Shown one piece after another: positions 44,716-55,970 of a DNA stretch of 64,000 nt. Position 1 is the first letter of the stretch. The number at the start of each line of letters is the position of its first letter. Under the pieces are notes generated by a model. The model searched no databases. It saw only the letters and a program-made list of their open reading frames with translations, and was not told the DNA's origin. Made by a program: the position numbers and the translations under genes. This DNA comes from Circinella minor. Lineage: Eukaryota; Mucoromycota; Mucoromycetes; Mucorales; Lichtheimiaceae. The stretch spans positions 1-64,000 of the forward strand of contig JAEPRB010000114.1 in the NCBI GenBank assembly GCA_016758965.1. The letters run 5' to 3'.

Positions 44716-46639
44716 CTAATGTCCTTGTTGGTATAAATATGTTGCGTGTTCTAGATAAAATTCGACTGAATCGAACTTGCTTTTTTCTTCAGAATTTGAA
44801 AAACTATCCAAGGACGGAATAGCTGACCGCCAGTGATATCTATATAACATAAATGGAAGTATACGGTCAGTAAGTAATGTACTAAATAAGATTATTTTAA
44901 TGACAAACCCCCCCTCAAAATAAATGCTTTTTTTTTGTTTAGACACTTGCGATGGTAACACTCCTCTACTCAAAATATGAAAATTTGAGAAGGAGGTTAT
45001 ATATATAGAAGATGAATCGATAGATTTAATATTTGTGGGTGGTATATATTAAGTACAAATGCTCATCGCAACATATATACATCAACATAACACACCCAAT
45101 AAAACATAGAAAAATAGAATATAGAATATAATTAATCCGTTGAGCCCCCACCCCACCTCACCCCTTCGATATTATTCACCTTTCCGAACACATTTATACA
45201 TATCAACCCTCCTGTTTTTTCTCCAGGTTTACATATCTATATAAAAATAAGAGAATTACAAACCTTTGACCATTTAGATCCCAGTGATGGGCATCCAAGG
45301 TTTTGATATACTTGCCCCATTTGGCACTCTCAACGGAAACAATACCATCATTATTCCCTTCCTTTTCCTTCACAATTTGCCGAGTTAATCCCAAAAACGT
45401 CCAAGGCGGAATATCAGTCGATGCACCATAGGAATAATAGGCAACACTTGGATCATTGGGTGTGTTTTGATTAAAATAACCTTGACAATAATCCGTAGTC
45501 AAATTAGCATAAGCAGGTGCATCAAACATTTGGATCACTTTTTGAACAACAGGATCAAGTATATTATAATAATCTTTAGATGATTTATTATTACTCCCCA
45601 GTGATTGTGTAGCAGCATTCATATCAGCTCCCACGGCACCTACACCCACATGATCTCGGAACCAATCCATAACGGGTGAACCTTGATGAGGTGTTGATAT
45701 TGTTGTAAGTGATTCTACTTTGTAAGGTCTATCACGGATATGAGACAATAAGGACCGACAATCCAATCCACCCTGGTTGAACAAAGAAATAATAAAAAAT
45801 TTTAGTCAGCCAAAAATAAATCATATGCACATTCACACTCATATTTTTGTTCGTCATTGTTCCTGTTATTGTTCATTATATTATAATACAGAAAGAACAA
45901 AAGAAACCAAATAACAATGAAATAAATTATTTACCATAGAGTGAGCAATGAAATTTACATGATTACCCGCCAAGATAGCCTTGAGAATAGCATGCAATTC
46001 CTGAGCACGCTCCCACACACTACCAGTTCTTGGTACCTTGGTAACAATCACCTTGGCACCTAGCTTGGCCAGAGCTTCCTCAATTCCGCCCCAATAATGA
46101 ACTTGAAGCATAGGAAACGCGGCAGGACCCCGTTTATCGAATCCATAAAGTCCATGACAAAGTACAACTGGTGCACGTGGTGCTCTATATTGGGGTGTGA
46201 CAGGCATATCGAGACCTGAAACAGTTTCACGATGATGTTTGCCCTCAGTCACTGTTGCGGTACTATTACCCATTGTTGTCGTAGCAGTTGCATTAGTTGT
46301 GTTTCGGTTACGTCCATTGTTGTCGTCATTAAAGCTGTTGCTCCCACCAAGAATATTATTGCCGTGGGAATCAGTCGAAGAAGTGGACGGGAGAACAACT
46401 GAAGATGATGATAAAAACTGGGCAGCAGCAAGTCTATCGAATACGACTTTGTTTTTGCTAACTTGTCGTTTAAGTAATCTAGGGTATAATACTTTTAAAG
46501 CCTGTTTGTTCTTGTTCGAAGGTGTTTCAACTCGACGGCGCAAAAGAGGTGATCGCAATAATACTGAAGTTAACGAAGTGGTGTTTGCTAAAGAATATCG
46601 AATTGCATTATAAATTACAGATAATGAAATAGAAACCAT
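44716..46639 (-). CDS. alpha/beta-hydrolase lipase, Tgl2/bacterial-lipase type
   Basis: Three exons: 46639-45935, 45772-45264, 44839-44716; 445 residues. A basic, Ser/Arg-rich N-terminus with a Thr/Asn-rich linker (possible mitochondrial or ER targeting) precedes PVVLCHGLYGFDKRG (oxyanion-hole HG), HYWGGIEEALAKLGAKVIVT, and the nucleophile elbow FIAHSM|GGLDCR with Ser234; an intron splits the elbow exactly between Met and Gly. STPHQGSP follows. Acid candidate D377 in NNDGIVSVESA, His in LDAHHWDLNG (H397/H398). This order is that of lipases such as yeast Tgl2 and bacterial triacylglycerol lipases; substrate likely acylglycerols, by family. The second intron is 424 nt, several-fold longer than others here, yet phase and final peptide fit. 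Confidence 0.92.
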
Positions 46640-47003
46640 GGTTTACTATTTTCGTTATAATTGTTATCACTATTATATATACAAGTATAGAAAAAAAACA
46701 GAAGAAACAAAAGAGTGAGGAACAAAAAAGAATAAAACCGAAGAAAGAAACAACACAATTAGCAATTTTATTCCTGCCAAAATAAAAATCGTCATTAAAC
46801 CCCAGCATCCAATCATTTTTAAATAAAACCCCATCTCCCCATGGCAAACTGTTTCCGTTTTTGGGGCAATTACTTTCGTTGTAAAAACCAAATTTTCAAC
46901 TGCCAAGAATTTTATTTATTTTTACATGGTTTCACTTGCTAGCTATTTAATATTTTTAGTGGTATGTTTATAGTAATTTTTTGATCATTTACTTATTAAA
47001 AAA
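46640..47003. other. lipase upstream region / U2 3' flank
   Basis: Lipase promoter and the downstream flank of the U2 gene. A-rich; short frames are chance. Nothing else supported. Confidence 0.5.
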
Positions 47004-47201
47004 GGTGGGTCGGCGTCACACGGCTGACAGTGTCAGGCCACGGACACCTGTGGTCCCGCCGATGGCAAGCCAGAGCGGAAGGACCAGGTGAAAAAAATTA
47101 GATTAACAACGAGTGGAACAATGTTCCACATTATAGTTGTTAAACTATAAAGAACAGATACTACACTTGATCTTAGCCAAAAGGCCAGAGAGGATGCGGA
47201 T
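47004..47201 (-). ncRNA. U2: U2 spliceosomal snRNA
   Basis: Reading the minus strand from 47201: ATCCGCATCC, then the highly conserved GGCCTTTTGGCTAAGATCAA and GTGTAGTATCTGTTCTTT. GTAGTA (47164-47159) pairs with the intron branch site. Next is stem-loop II with CTATAATG and the inverted GGAACA..TGTTCC, the Sm site AATTTTTTTC (about 47101-47090), and two 3' stem-loops (ACCTGGTCC..., GGCGTCACACGGCTGACAG... complement). Length about 198 nt, close to the usual 185-195. Ends in an A-run on the + strand. It is the core splicing RNA; consistent with the intron-dense genes around it. The exact 3' end is approximate. Confidence 0.97.
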
Positions 47202-47226
47202 CATTGAGTTTCCCAAGTAGCACCCA

Positions 47227-47234
47227 TATTTATA
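47227..47234 (-). promoter_or_regulatory. TATA box of the U2 snRNA gene
   Basis: TATAAATA on the minus strand lies 26-33 nt before the inferred U2 5' end, the position expected for a TATA element. Confidence 0.6.
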
Positions 47235-48214
47235 CTTTTTTTTTTCGTTCGCAGCACGAAAATTTTTTTATAAAGTTGATCCAATCAAATTAAAAACTGA
47301 CGTTTAAAAAATATCTCCCCCCTTCCATCACGTTCCTCAAAAAACAAAAAGTCACTTTAGCGACAAACTTATTGGTACCACGTACTCTCTAATATTTTCA
47401 CGGGGCATCGATATGCAAATTATTATGAATGAGGATGTTTTGTATGCATATAGTTATATGTTTTACAGAAATGATTTAAAATACTATTAGTAATAGACAT
47501 CTTGACTGAGAGATCAAAAAAGTAATGCGAACTCTTATTTTAGCTTACCAAATGATAAATATCATTTGTTTTTCTTGTACGCTGCTTTTTTTGCAACCTT
47601 ATTGTAAGATAGCAACTAGTAGTGAAGTACCTACTAAAATATTGGAAAAAAAAGAAGAAATGTCTCGTATTATATGGGGAATATGCCTGTGAAAGTGAAG
47701 CTAAATAAGGAACAATCTTTTCTGTTACAATAACAATATCGTGAAGATAATTTTGAACAATGGAATTACTCTTAAAAAGTCCATGTTTGTTGTACTCACA
47801 CAACATCGACTAAATAGATACATATTTTGATTAATGATGAAAAAACATAATAGCACTTCAGACCATTTGTTTACTAATAGAATTCTACTACCTAAATATT
47901 CTATTACTTTCTTTTTTGACAAACATTTAGACATACATAACATATCCAAAACAGCTATTATTTGACAGTGGTAGAGCACGTGAGAAAAGTAGCTCAGTAA
48001 TCTCTTTAGCAACATTTGGAAGATAAAAAAAATTGAGAAGCTCGTCATACACTTCTTTCTTCAATTGGCTCTAAACTGACATCAGCTATCGTTCTCTTTC
48101 GCAAGCATAACAATTGAGGGTGTTGTATGCCCAGACTATTGTATTATTCTTGCTATCAGTGATGTTATTCTAGATGTATTGTTTTTTATCAATAATGTGT
48201 ATGATATGAATGTA
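47235..48214. other. spacer with no recognised gene
   Basis: Frames of 88 and 107 codons on the minus strand overlap each other and are Phe/Tyr/Leu-rich, as expected from AT-rich noncoding DNA. Nothing supported. Confidence 0.45.
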
Positions 48215-48915
48215 CACCACGGCTAAAAATTGCATGTAGTTACCTAATTCTCTATGAATATGAATTATGGGTTATGAAATATCATGCTTCTCTATGAATA
48301 TGCATGAAAAAAGACAATCATTCATTTTCATGGAAATAAATCCATGAATCTCTATTACAAAACTTAATGAATCTGAGTGACAATGTATGACTCTGAATGA
48401 TATATGAATCTGCATAAAATTGAACAAATATCTATGAAAAGATATCTATGATTATGAATGAAAATGCATGCTTTGTAAATATGAGTGATAATCTATGAAA
48501 TCGCATACTTATACTTCGTGGAACCATAATCGTTTGACGAGAAGTAGTATTCCCACGCACTTCTTTTACTACTTTTATCGTTATCTCATATAGTTAATGA
48601 CCCACAAAAAGAAACTTTTATTATTCAAAGTGCCTATCATAATATAATAGAAGTGGTTTCAGCCATGTTATAGCTACAGTATAATGCATATGTTCATAAA
48701 GTAAAATATATATTATTTGAAAACTACGTGCTGAAAATCCACGAATCTACATGAATCTGTATATAAATAGGTAATGGATATGACTGAATATCTATGATTC
48801 TGCATAGATCTATGAATCTCCATGAAGTGACACGTTTCATAGAGATTCATCGCATTAGTGATCATGCAGATCCATGGAAACCCATTCATTTTTATTACTC
48901 ATTTTAGCCGTGGTG
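48215..48915. mobile_element. MITE filled with short degenerate ATGAATCTATG repeats
   Basis: Ends CACCACGGCTAAAA and its reverse complement (TTTTAGCCGTGGTG) bound a 701-bp unit; GTA directly flanks both ends (48212-48214, 48916-48918). Inside, variants of TCTATGAAT, ATGAATCTG, ATGCATG and CCATGAATC recur dozens of times on both strands, with a non-repetitive centre near 48530-48720. No ORF. A 3-bp duplication would fit PIF/Harbinger- or similar elements, but GTA is not the usual TWA; class left open. Confidence 0.7.
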
Positions 48916-48918
48916 GTA

Positions 48919-49847
48919 GCTATATATAACTCTTTTAATAAACAAATTCAAGTTGCAAAAAGAAGGTCTGTAAAGAAAAGTAAAGCGCAGAAAATAATTA
49001 ATGTGTTTTGGGATCGGTAATATTATTATATATAGCTGAAAAACAATTATTACGTGTTCATCATTGCCTATAAAAGCTTTCCTGTCGTGCTATAACACTT
49101 AATGCAAATCAGATCCAATATTTATTGTTTACAATTCTCGTGAGATCAAAAGTACGCCTCAAGGATACGGTTACTATGTATTCAACATCTTCAAAGAAAA
49201 CCAAAAAAAGAAGATAAATCGTATGCTTTTGATTGAGAACCTATCTAGTTATACTTTGTCGCTCATCCTACTATTATACTAAGAATGGTCATAACATATT
49301 AAATGCCCATGCATCGTATTTTCGCGGTCAATCAATATTTTTTACATTTGTTAGACCACCACACAGTAAGTGTTTCGTACCACAAAAAATGAGATACATG
49401 TCAAAAATCAGCACTATTAAGTAATTAATGTAAATAAATGCACTAATGATTAAACGATAATTCCAAACATCTTAATATTGGCGTATATCTGTTTGATTTT
49501 CTACAATAAAGTAAAATTTGAAGCTAGAATATATGAAGTAATATCACATCTTTTATCTATCTATTGATTGTAATAGATTCATAAATAAAAGAATATACTA
49601 CATTTATTTTAATATGAATCAGTAACAAAAGAACTTTCTATTAATGCTAATTTTTACTTTAAAACTTTGATTAAAACGTAAAAGAGTTATTATTGTTCTT
49701 TGGTTCTATTGAAACCGATTATTAATAATGAAAATTTATAAGAAAAAATGTAATAAACGAATGGGAGAAAAGGAAAGATGAATATAATATATAAAGATGC
49801 ATGAAATGATTAATTATGGATGAATGTCAAAAAAAGTGGGTTTGTCT
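48919..49847. other. AT-rich spacer
   Basis: No gene, RNA or transposon end seen. RPA34 3' flank at the right edge. Confidence 0.45.
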
Positions 49848-50863
49848 TTATTTTTTTTCTTTCTTTAACTTCTTTTTCTTTTCTTTTTCTTCGCCCTCCT
49901 TTCGCTTTCGCTTTTTTTCTCCATTGATCTTCGATGACGATTCGGTAGTATTGTTATTGAGAATTTCTGCTGCGGCAACGGCTGGTGATGATGATGGTAC
50001 ACCGACTATATATAAATATATGGATCAGAATGTCTTCTCTTTTTTCACTCTTTTTTCCCAATAATTACCTGTATCAAATCCATATGGCTTAAATCGCATT
50101 TCTAAATTTTCTGGTTGATCACGTTTTGCTGGTGGTCGACTGGAGATTTCTTTGGCAATTTCTATAGAGTCGGGTACATTTACTTGTTCGTCCAATATCA
50201 AATATTGAGAAAATTCCTTGGGGGCTAATGAAATATGATTTCTATATATTAGCATATTATTTGATCCTTACCATTATATTTATAAATATTTTTTTTAATA
50301 TTTACCATAAGCAAGATATTCTTCTTCGGGCAATAAACAAGTAAATCCAGCCATTTCTTGTCCACTCACACCAATATCATCATCATTTTCTTCATCATCA
50401 TCTTTACTATTCTCCTTTTCGTCAGTTACTTGTGGTACTCGGTATAATGCATATTCGCTATCTTTATGATTCATTTTTGCAAGCGGTTTTCGTGAATGTT
50501 TTTTCGCAGAAGGCAACTTTATTTCCAAACCTTTCAGTTTATCCAATGGTACCTATAAGAGTAATTAATTTTCTTGTTATCTTTAATAACCAAAACAATA
50601 AATTATAATAACTTAATAATAATAAGCAATATCCTACATTTTCTGGTACTCGAATGAGCCAAAGTTCTTTGTCATTATTATCATTGATCTTTTCAGTATT
50701 AAATGTTGATTTAGAGGTTGATTTAAATTCTGTATAACCAGTGGGTGCACTATTTATAAATATACATATTTCATATAAATCAGTTCCTTCTCATTAATGC
50801 ATCAATATACCCAATCAATGATTCAATGGAACTTTAGGTTTACGTTTGTGAATTTCCTGCCAT
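49848..50863 (-). CDS. RPA34: RNA polymerase I subunit RPA34 (A34.5)
   Basis: Five exons: 50863-50844, 50749-50638, 50552-50306, 50224-50069, 50005-49848; 230 residues (yeast A34.5 is 233). APTGYTEFKS then ELWLIRVPENVPLDKLKGLE, the dimerisation-region hallmark of the A34.5/PAF49 family that pairs with A49; then YALYRVPQ, an acidic stretch (SKDDDEENDDD), FTCLLPEEEYLAYA, and FKPYGFDTG closing the fold. The last exon encodes a Lys/Arg/Glu tail (KKRKRKEGEE...KKLKKEKK), the expected nucleolar, DNA/RNA-contacting tail. The A49-A34.5 dimer supports Pol I initiation and RNA cleavage. The exon 4 acceptor was placed at TTAG before CCCCCAAGG to keep phase. Confidence 0.9.
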
Positions 50864-53800
50864 GATATTTTTGTAGGGTAATAAAAAAAGTCGTCTATGC
50901 TGTCAAGCCACTTCCAAGCTTCAGAATAAAAAAAAAGTATCGGAGTTCATATTATTGAAGCATAGCAACAAAAAAAGAAAACTTGACGTTACACAAGTAG
51001 GTTTGATGCCTTCCTCATAATACGATCAACAAGAATAATTATCCATATTGCACATGCTTACACTAATAAAGCTGAATATTTGAAAGAGTTATATAATAAT
51101 AAAGATTAACACAGCAACCAATTAATTTTGGCTGATATAAACAGGAAGCCTATGCTTATCAAATCTAGTCTCTCATGAAAAGTAAGATTGAATAGTAATA
51201 AATAGTTGCAGAAAAATGATGCAGAAAAATAATTTATCAACAAGAATTTGGGTAACATTGCATTTGGTAAAGACATCAATCCACTCAAATTATTTTTTAG
51301 TTTAAATAATAATGTGAATTATATTATTAGAAATGTGGTAGTAGTTTGTCTTTTCTGTCACTGGCTTGACTTTCTTGTTCCTTAAATATGATATTCAAAA
51401 TATAACTTGCCTTAATCCATTGGTACATTAAAGAGTATGTGGATACTGCCTTCATCATGATTTTTCTGCGCATAATAATTAATTATATTCTAATACCGAG
51501 GCAGTCATTGTTATGTAGATCAAATAAACTCCATAAGCTTTTGATAAAGGTCAACATGATTTTTTCTCTTATTCTCATATAATTTGCATACAAATAAGAC
51601 TACTAGATGATATTGCTTTCCATCTAAATGACACTACCTGAATTTGCAAAAAAAAAGATAAATGTGTGCAGCTAACTCAATGCTTTTATGTGAATATGAA
51701 TTCGTTTAAATATTTATATTTTCTTTTAACCAGGTGCGATAAGCAATGTTCTAAATATATTATTTTCTACATTGAAAACGACATGACTCCTCTCGAACAT
51801 TTTTTCGAGGTTTTGAAAATACGTAGTTGTCGAAGTGTGCGAATCTAAAAAAGAAGGCATAAATATTTAAAGATACGTATTACAAAATGAATACTTAAAA
51901 AAAGAAAATAGCTCTACAATATTGTACTGTAAATACAAGATAAGCAGTTAAAAGAAAATGTAAAAATAAAAAGCATAAGGGTGTAAAGCGCGACTAAAAA
52001 AGTAGCCATATCGTTGAATTACAATGAATAGTATTAAAAGCACGTTTCATTTTGGCTCTTCTTCTTTCAATGTCTAGTTTATCTTTTACATCGTACGTGA
52101 AGAATCTAAAACATTGGCGATTATAAGAATCATCTGTATGCCCAACAACGAATACATTAGCTAATTATAAGCCTATCTAGTTACGTGAATAACTTTTAAC
52201 CATGGCTAAACGCTAAGGATACAGTAAAGGTAGTATATAAAAAGTAGGTATCATGGGACAGGATCATTCTTTAAAGAATACAATTAGTAATTATAATCAT
52301 GTTGAAGTCAGCAAAGATATTAAAATCTTGACCTTATCCTATATTTCAAAAATTTGGATAGTTTTGGTATATAATCTACTGAAAAAAACAACCCATATAG
52401 TAAAGACTACGTACTGTACTTATAAATAAATGACAAATTTATATATACCCTCGTCTGTTTTTTTTTTATCTTCGTTCTGTCACCCCAGGAATTATTGATA
52501 AATAATACTTTAAAAGGTGCGTTAAGCAAAGAAAAAAAGCCATTTTTACTTCTTTTATAGGTATGGCATACAGCTATAGGTGTCGGATGTCATGAGCTAA
52601 ATTGTTTTAAAGAAGTAGAAAGACCAACATAGTATTGTCAGATTTGAGGAAGAAACTCAACATGTAACGTACTTTCTTTTTTTTTATTAAAAAAGTAAAC
52701 AGGAAAAGAAAAAAAATCGTTATTTATGCTATAAGCTACAATTGCAATGTTTTTTTATACTTTTTTCTTTGGTCTTTCTCCTATGTTTTCGTAAAAAAAT
52801 TACTTATCAGGACAATGGTCAATTTTTATGTGTTACAAGTCATTTTAGGTGTACGTACACGTCATAATAAGCGACTTACAATAAAAATACTGAAAATTGT
52901 GCACAAAATAGGCATCATGCTTCTAATGTGCTACAAACGTTAGAAGAAAGGAATTTACGCGTCTGTTGCCATAATTATGAATTATTACAGAATAGCATGC
53001 ACATTAATTGGTCGATGTATATTTATACAGTGATATTATCAATTATAATCTTTTATAAAAAAAAATAACATTCTAAGAGTATTCATGCTTTAAGTCAAAA
53101 GTAAAGATTTGATAAAGATTGCTAATAAAATTTTTATAAGAAAAAACCTAGTGTATAATAAACTAGAATTGTAGAGATTTTTATTTTTTTCAGCATTTTT
53201 CTATAACGTATATATTACAATCCATCATTTTTAACGTACACAGAAAACTAAAAAAAAGCATCCACTTGAAATGTAGTATAGTGTAATTTAGGATTTCGGA
53301 TTGAAAAATTGAGACTTGATTTTGGCTTGCAACTTTAAAAGTTAAACAGTATTTTGCGACAACGAAGACTTAGATATCTATTTTATTTTTCAATTTAGTT
53401 CTTAATAAAAGCCACTCAATATTTTCAGAGAACTGCCGAGATATGTTTTTTTTTTCTTATGTGTTTTATTACACTACTTTAATCACTTTATTACTTGTCC
53501 AGCAAGTAGATTATTTTCAGTTGTTGATAAAGCACAATTGTTCTCATATTTAAAATGAAATCAAGGAAGCTATAAAATAATGGTATCTACTCAGCATTAC
53601 TGATATAATTGCACCATACATTTCATAATAAAAAAGTATATAGTGACTTTTTTTGCTATGCAATTCTTTTATTGTGATATAATAACTATTGTAACAGTAC
53701 TACATTATTCTGTTACATAGAGACAATAAATTAATGTTTAGAAGAGTTAGCATGACAACTGATTAATCCTTCTGTGCAACATAGAACCAGCCCGAGTTCG

Positions 53801-54040
53801 TGCTTTTTGCATATTAAGTTTCAAAACGGAAGTTTTCTGGTTGTGCGTGTTTCTAAATGCCTAATTTGGATCTCCACGTAATCACCAGTCAGCAAAAATC
53901 TCTTGGGGTTATAAGAAAGAAAAGCCCGCTGCCACTCCTTGCACTACAACACACACTTTCAAGTTTGACCGAAACCCGCGTCCACTCTTTTTTTTTCTCT
54001 TTCTTTTTTCTTTTTACCAAAAAAAAAAAAAAGGACAAAA
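50864..54040. other. 3.2-kb gene-poor AT-rich region
   Basis: No frame with content on either strand, no tRNA-like or snRNA-like sequence noticed, no paired transposon ends found by eye. The last 60 bases form the CT-rich leader of DSK2. Confidence 0.5.
53985..54018 (+). promoter_or_regulatory. pyrimidine-rich tract before DSK2
   Basis: CTCTTTTTTTTTCTCTTTCT and further T-rich sequence lie about 25-55 bases before the ATG, in the position of similar tracts at other genes here. Confidence 0.35.
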
Positions 54041-55292
54041 ATGTCAACTATTAACGTTAATGTAAAGTCATCCAGTGACAAGAAATTTGTTATTGCGATT
54101 GAAACCTCTAAAACTGTTCTTGATCTTAAAAATGCTATTGCTGAACAAACCGAAGTAGCTGCCGAACGACAACGTTTAATCTATTCTGGAAGAGTCCTCA
54201 AAGATCATGATACTTTAGCTGATTACAAGATTGCTGATGGTAATACCGTTCATATGGTTAAGAGCTCTGGTGGAGCTGGTGCTAGTAGTGCTGCAAGAGG
54301 TATGTTATTATTATCATTATTCTATGCATTTTTATTATGTTTATTACAACCAATGAGAGTTTATTAGAAAGAAAAAGAGAAATCCTTGGAATTAAAAAGA
54401 AAATTTATATTTAGGCACCACCACAACTGCAACAACAACTGCAACAACAACCACACCTGCAACAACCACACCTACAACACAACCTACTAATACAACACAA
54501 CAGCAACAGCAACCACAAGCAGCAGGTAATCCCTTTGCAGCTTTAGGAGGGGGTGCTGCTAATCCATTTGGTATGCTTGGCACTGGGTTTGGTGCTGGTG
54601 CGATGGGTAATAGCTTTGGAACGCCTGATCCAAATATGATGAATTCTATGCTTCAAGATCCAATGTTTGCACAATATATGTCTTCTGTTTTACAAAATCC
54701 CTCTGTTCTTGATTCAATTATTACAAGTAATCCACATTTATCGTCTATGGGACCAGAGATTCGTAACATGATGCAATCACCTGAATTTAGACAAATGCTT
54801 GGCAATCCTCAAATGATTCAACAAATGGCACAAATGTCTTCAGCAATGCAAAGTATGGGTATGGCTCCTGGTATGGGCGGAGCTCCTGGTACTTCACCAA
54901 CACAACAACAGCAACAATCATCTCCAACTACAAACGAACAACAACAACAACAGCCACCTTTAAATCCATTTGCAGCTTTTGCTGGTATGGGTGGTGCGGG
55001 AGCTGGTGGAGCTGGTGGTGGATCACCTGCAGTAGATCCTCAACTTCAACAACGTATGACTGCTTTATTTGGAGGTATGGGAGGTATGGGAAATATGGGA
55101 AATATGGGAGGCATGGGAGGTCTACCTGCCGCTCCAACTGACAATCGACCCCCTGAAGAACGATTCCAAGTTCAATTACAACAATTAAATGAAATGGGAT
55201 TTTATGATGCTAGTAAAAATATTCAAGCATTATTGTCAACAAGTGGAGATATCAATGAAGCACTCGATCTGTTATCCCATGGATCTATGTAA
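54041..55292 (+). CDS. DSK2: ubiquilin / Dsk2 proteasome shuttle
   Basis: Two exons, 54041-54299 and 54415-55292; 378 residues (yeast Dsk2 373). N-terminal ubiquitin-like domain (1-75: INVNVKSSSDKKFVIAIETS ... RLIYSGRVLKDHDTLADYKI). A Thr/Gln-rich linker follows, then STI1-type repeats (DPMFAQYMSSVLQNPSVLDS, PEIRNMMQSPEFRQMLGNPQ), a Gly/Met-rich stretch (GGMGGMGNMG), and a C-terminal UBA domain (FQVQLQQLNEMGFYDASKNI ... INEALDLLSHG). The UBL binds the proteasome and the UBA binds polyubiquitin, so it delivers substrates and chaperones membrane proteins. Convergent with the FERRY3-like gene, 678 bp between stops. Confidence 0.97.
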
Positions 55293-55970
55293 ACGTAAAA
55301 TGAAGAACTAATTATTGTTCTCTTTGGATTGTGTATATAATGTTTTTAAAAAAAAGGTTATATACATATTCATTTACATATTCATCTATTACGCGTTTCA
55401 GATTGATTTATTCCCTCCCCTCTTTTTTTAACACAATTTCTTTCATTACAATACATTCACCACACGAAACTTTTCTTATTTTTTTTTTATCTCTCACTCT
55501 CTATCTCCCCCTCAATATTGCCTTCTCTCTATTCCTCGAAGGAAAGAAAAAACAATCATCACAAAAGCATATTTTAATTATATATAGTATATTACACCAT
55601 ATTCTAAAAAAAAAAAGAAACATAAAGAATATTATACACATACATATATCTCAAAATCCTGTCTTTTCCCTTTCTCCATCCACATTTAGTCACACACATT
55701 ATAATATTTGTTTTTGTCTTTTTTTTTTTCAACAGAATGATTGCAAAATAATATTTATACACGCTATCAATGCAAAAAGAAAGCATAACAATGAATTTAA
55801 CACATAATTAAAAATAAGAATTGTTGGGAAAAAGTGACGTGGCATTACCAAATATACACATTTATATTATTATATATCAGATTCTATATTTTTATCCAGA
55901 AAAAGATAATACAGAAAACTCATGTGACCAAAAAAAAAAAAAAAACAAGCTATTATTATTATTACTACTA
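55293..55970. other. spacer between convergent DSK2 and FERRY3-like genes
   Basis: CT-rich and A-rich stretches; a 158-codon open frame at 55331-55807 is low-complexity and starts inside the DSK2 3' flank, so it is not called a gene. Confidence 0.5.

Noticed and set aside
55331..55807. 158-codon plus-strand frame after DSK2
   Set aside because: Phe/Ser/Leu-rich translation of CT- and T-tracts in a 3' flank; no family resemblance.
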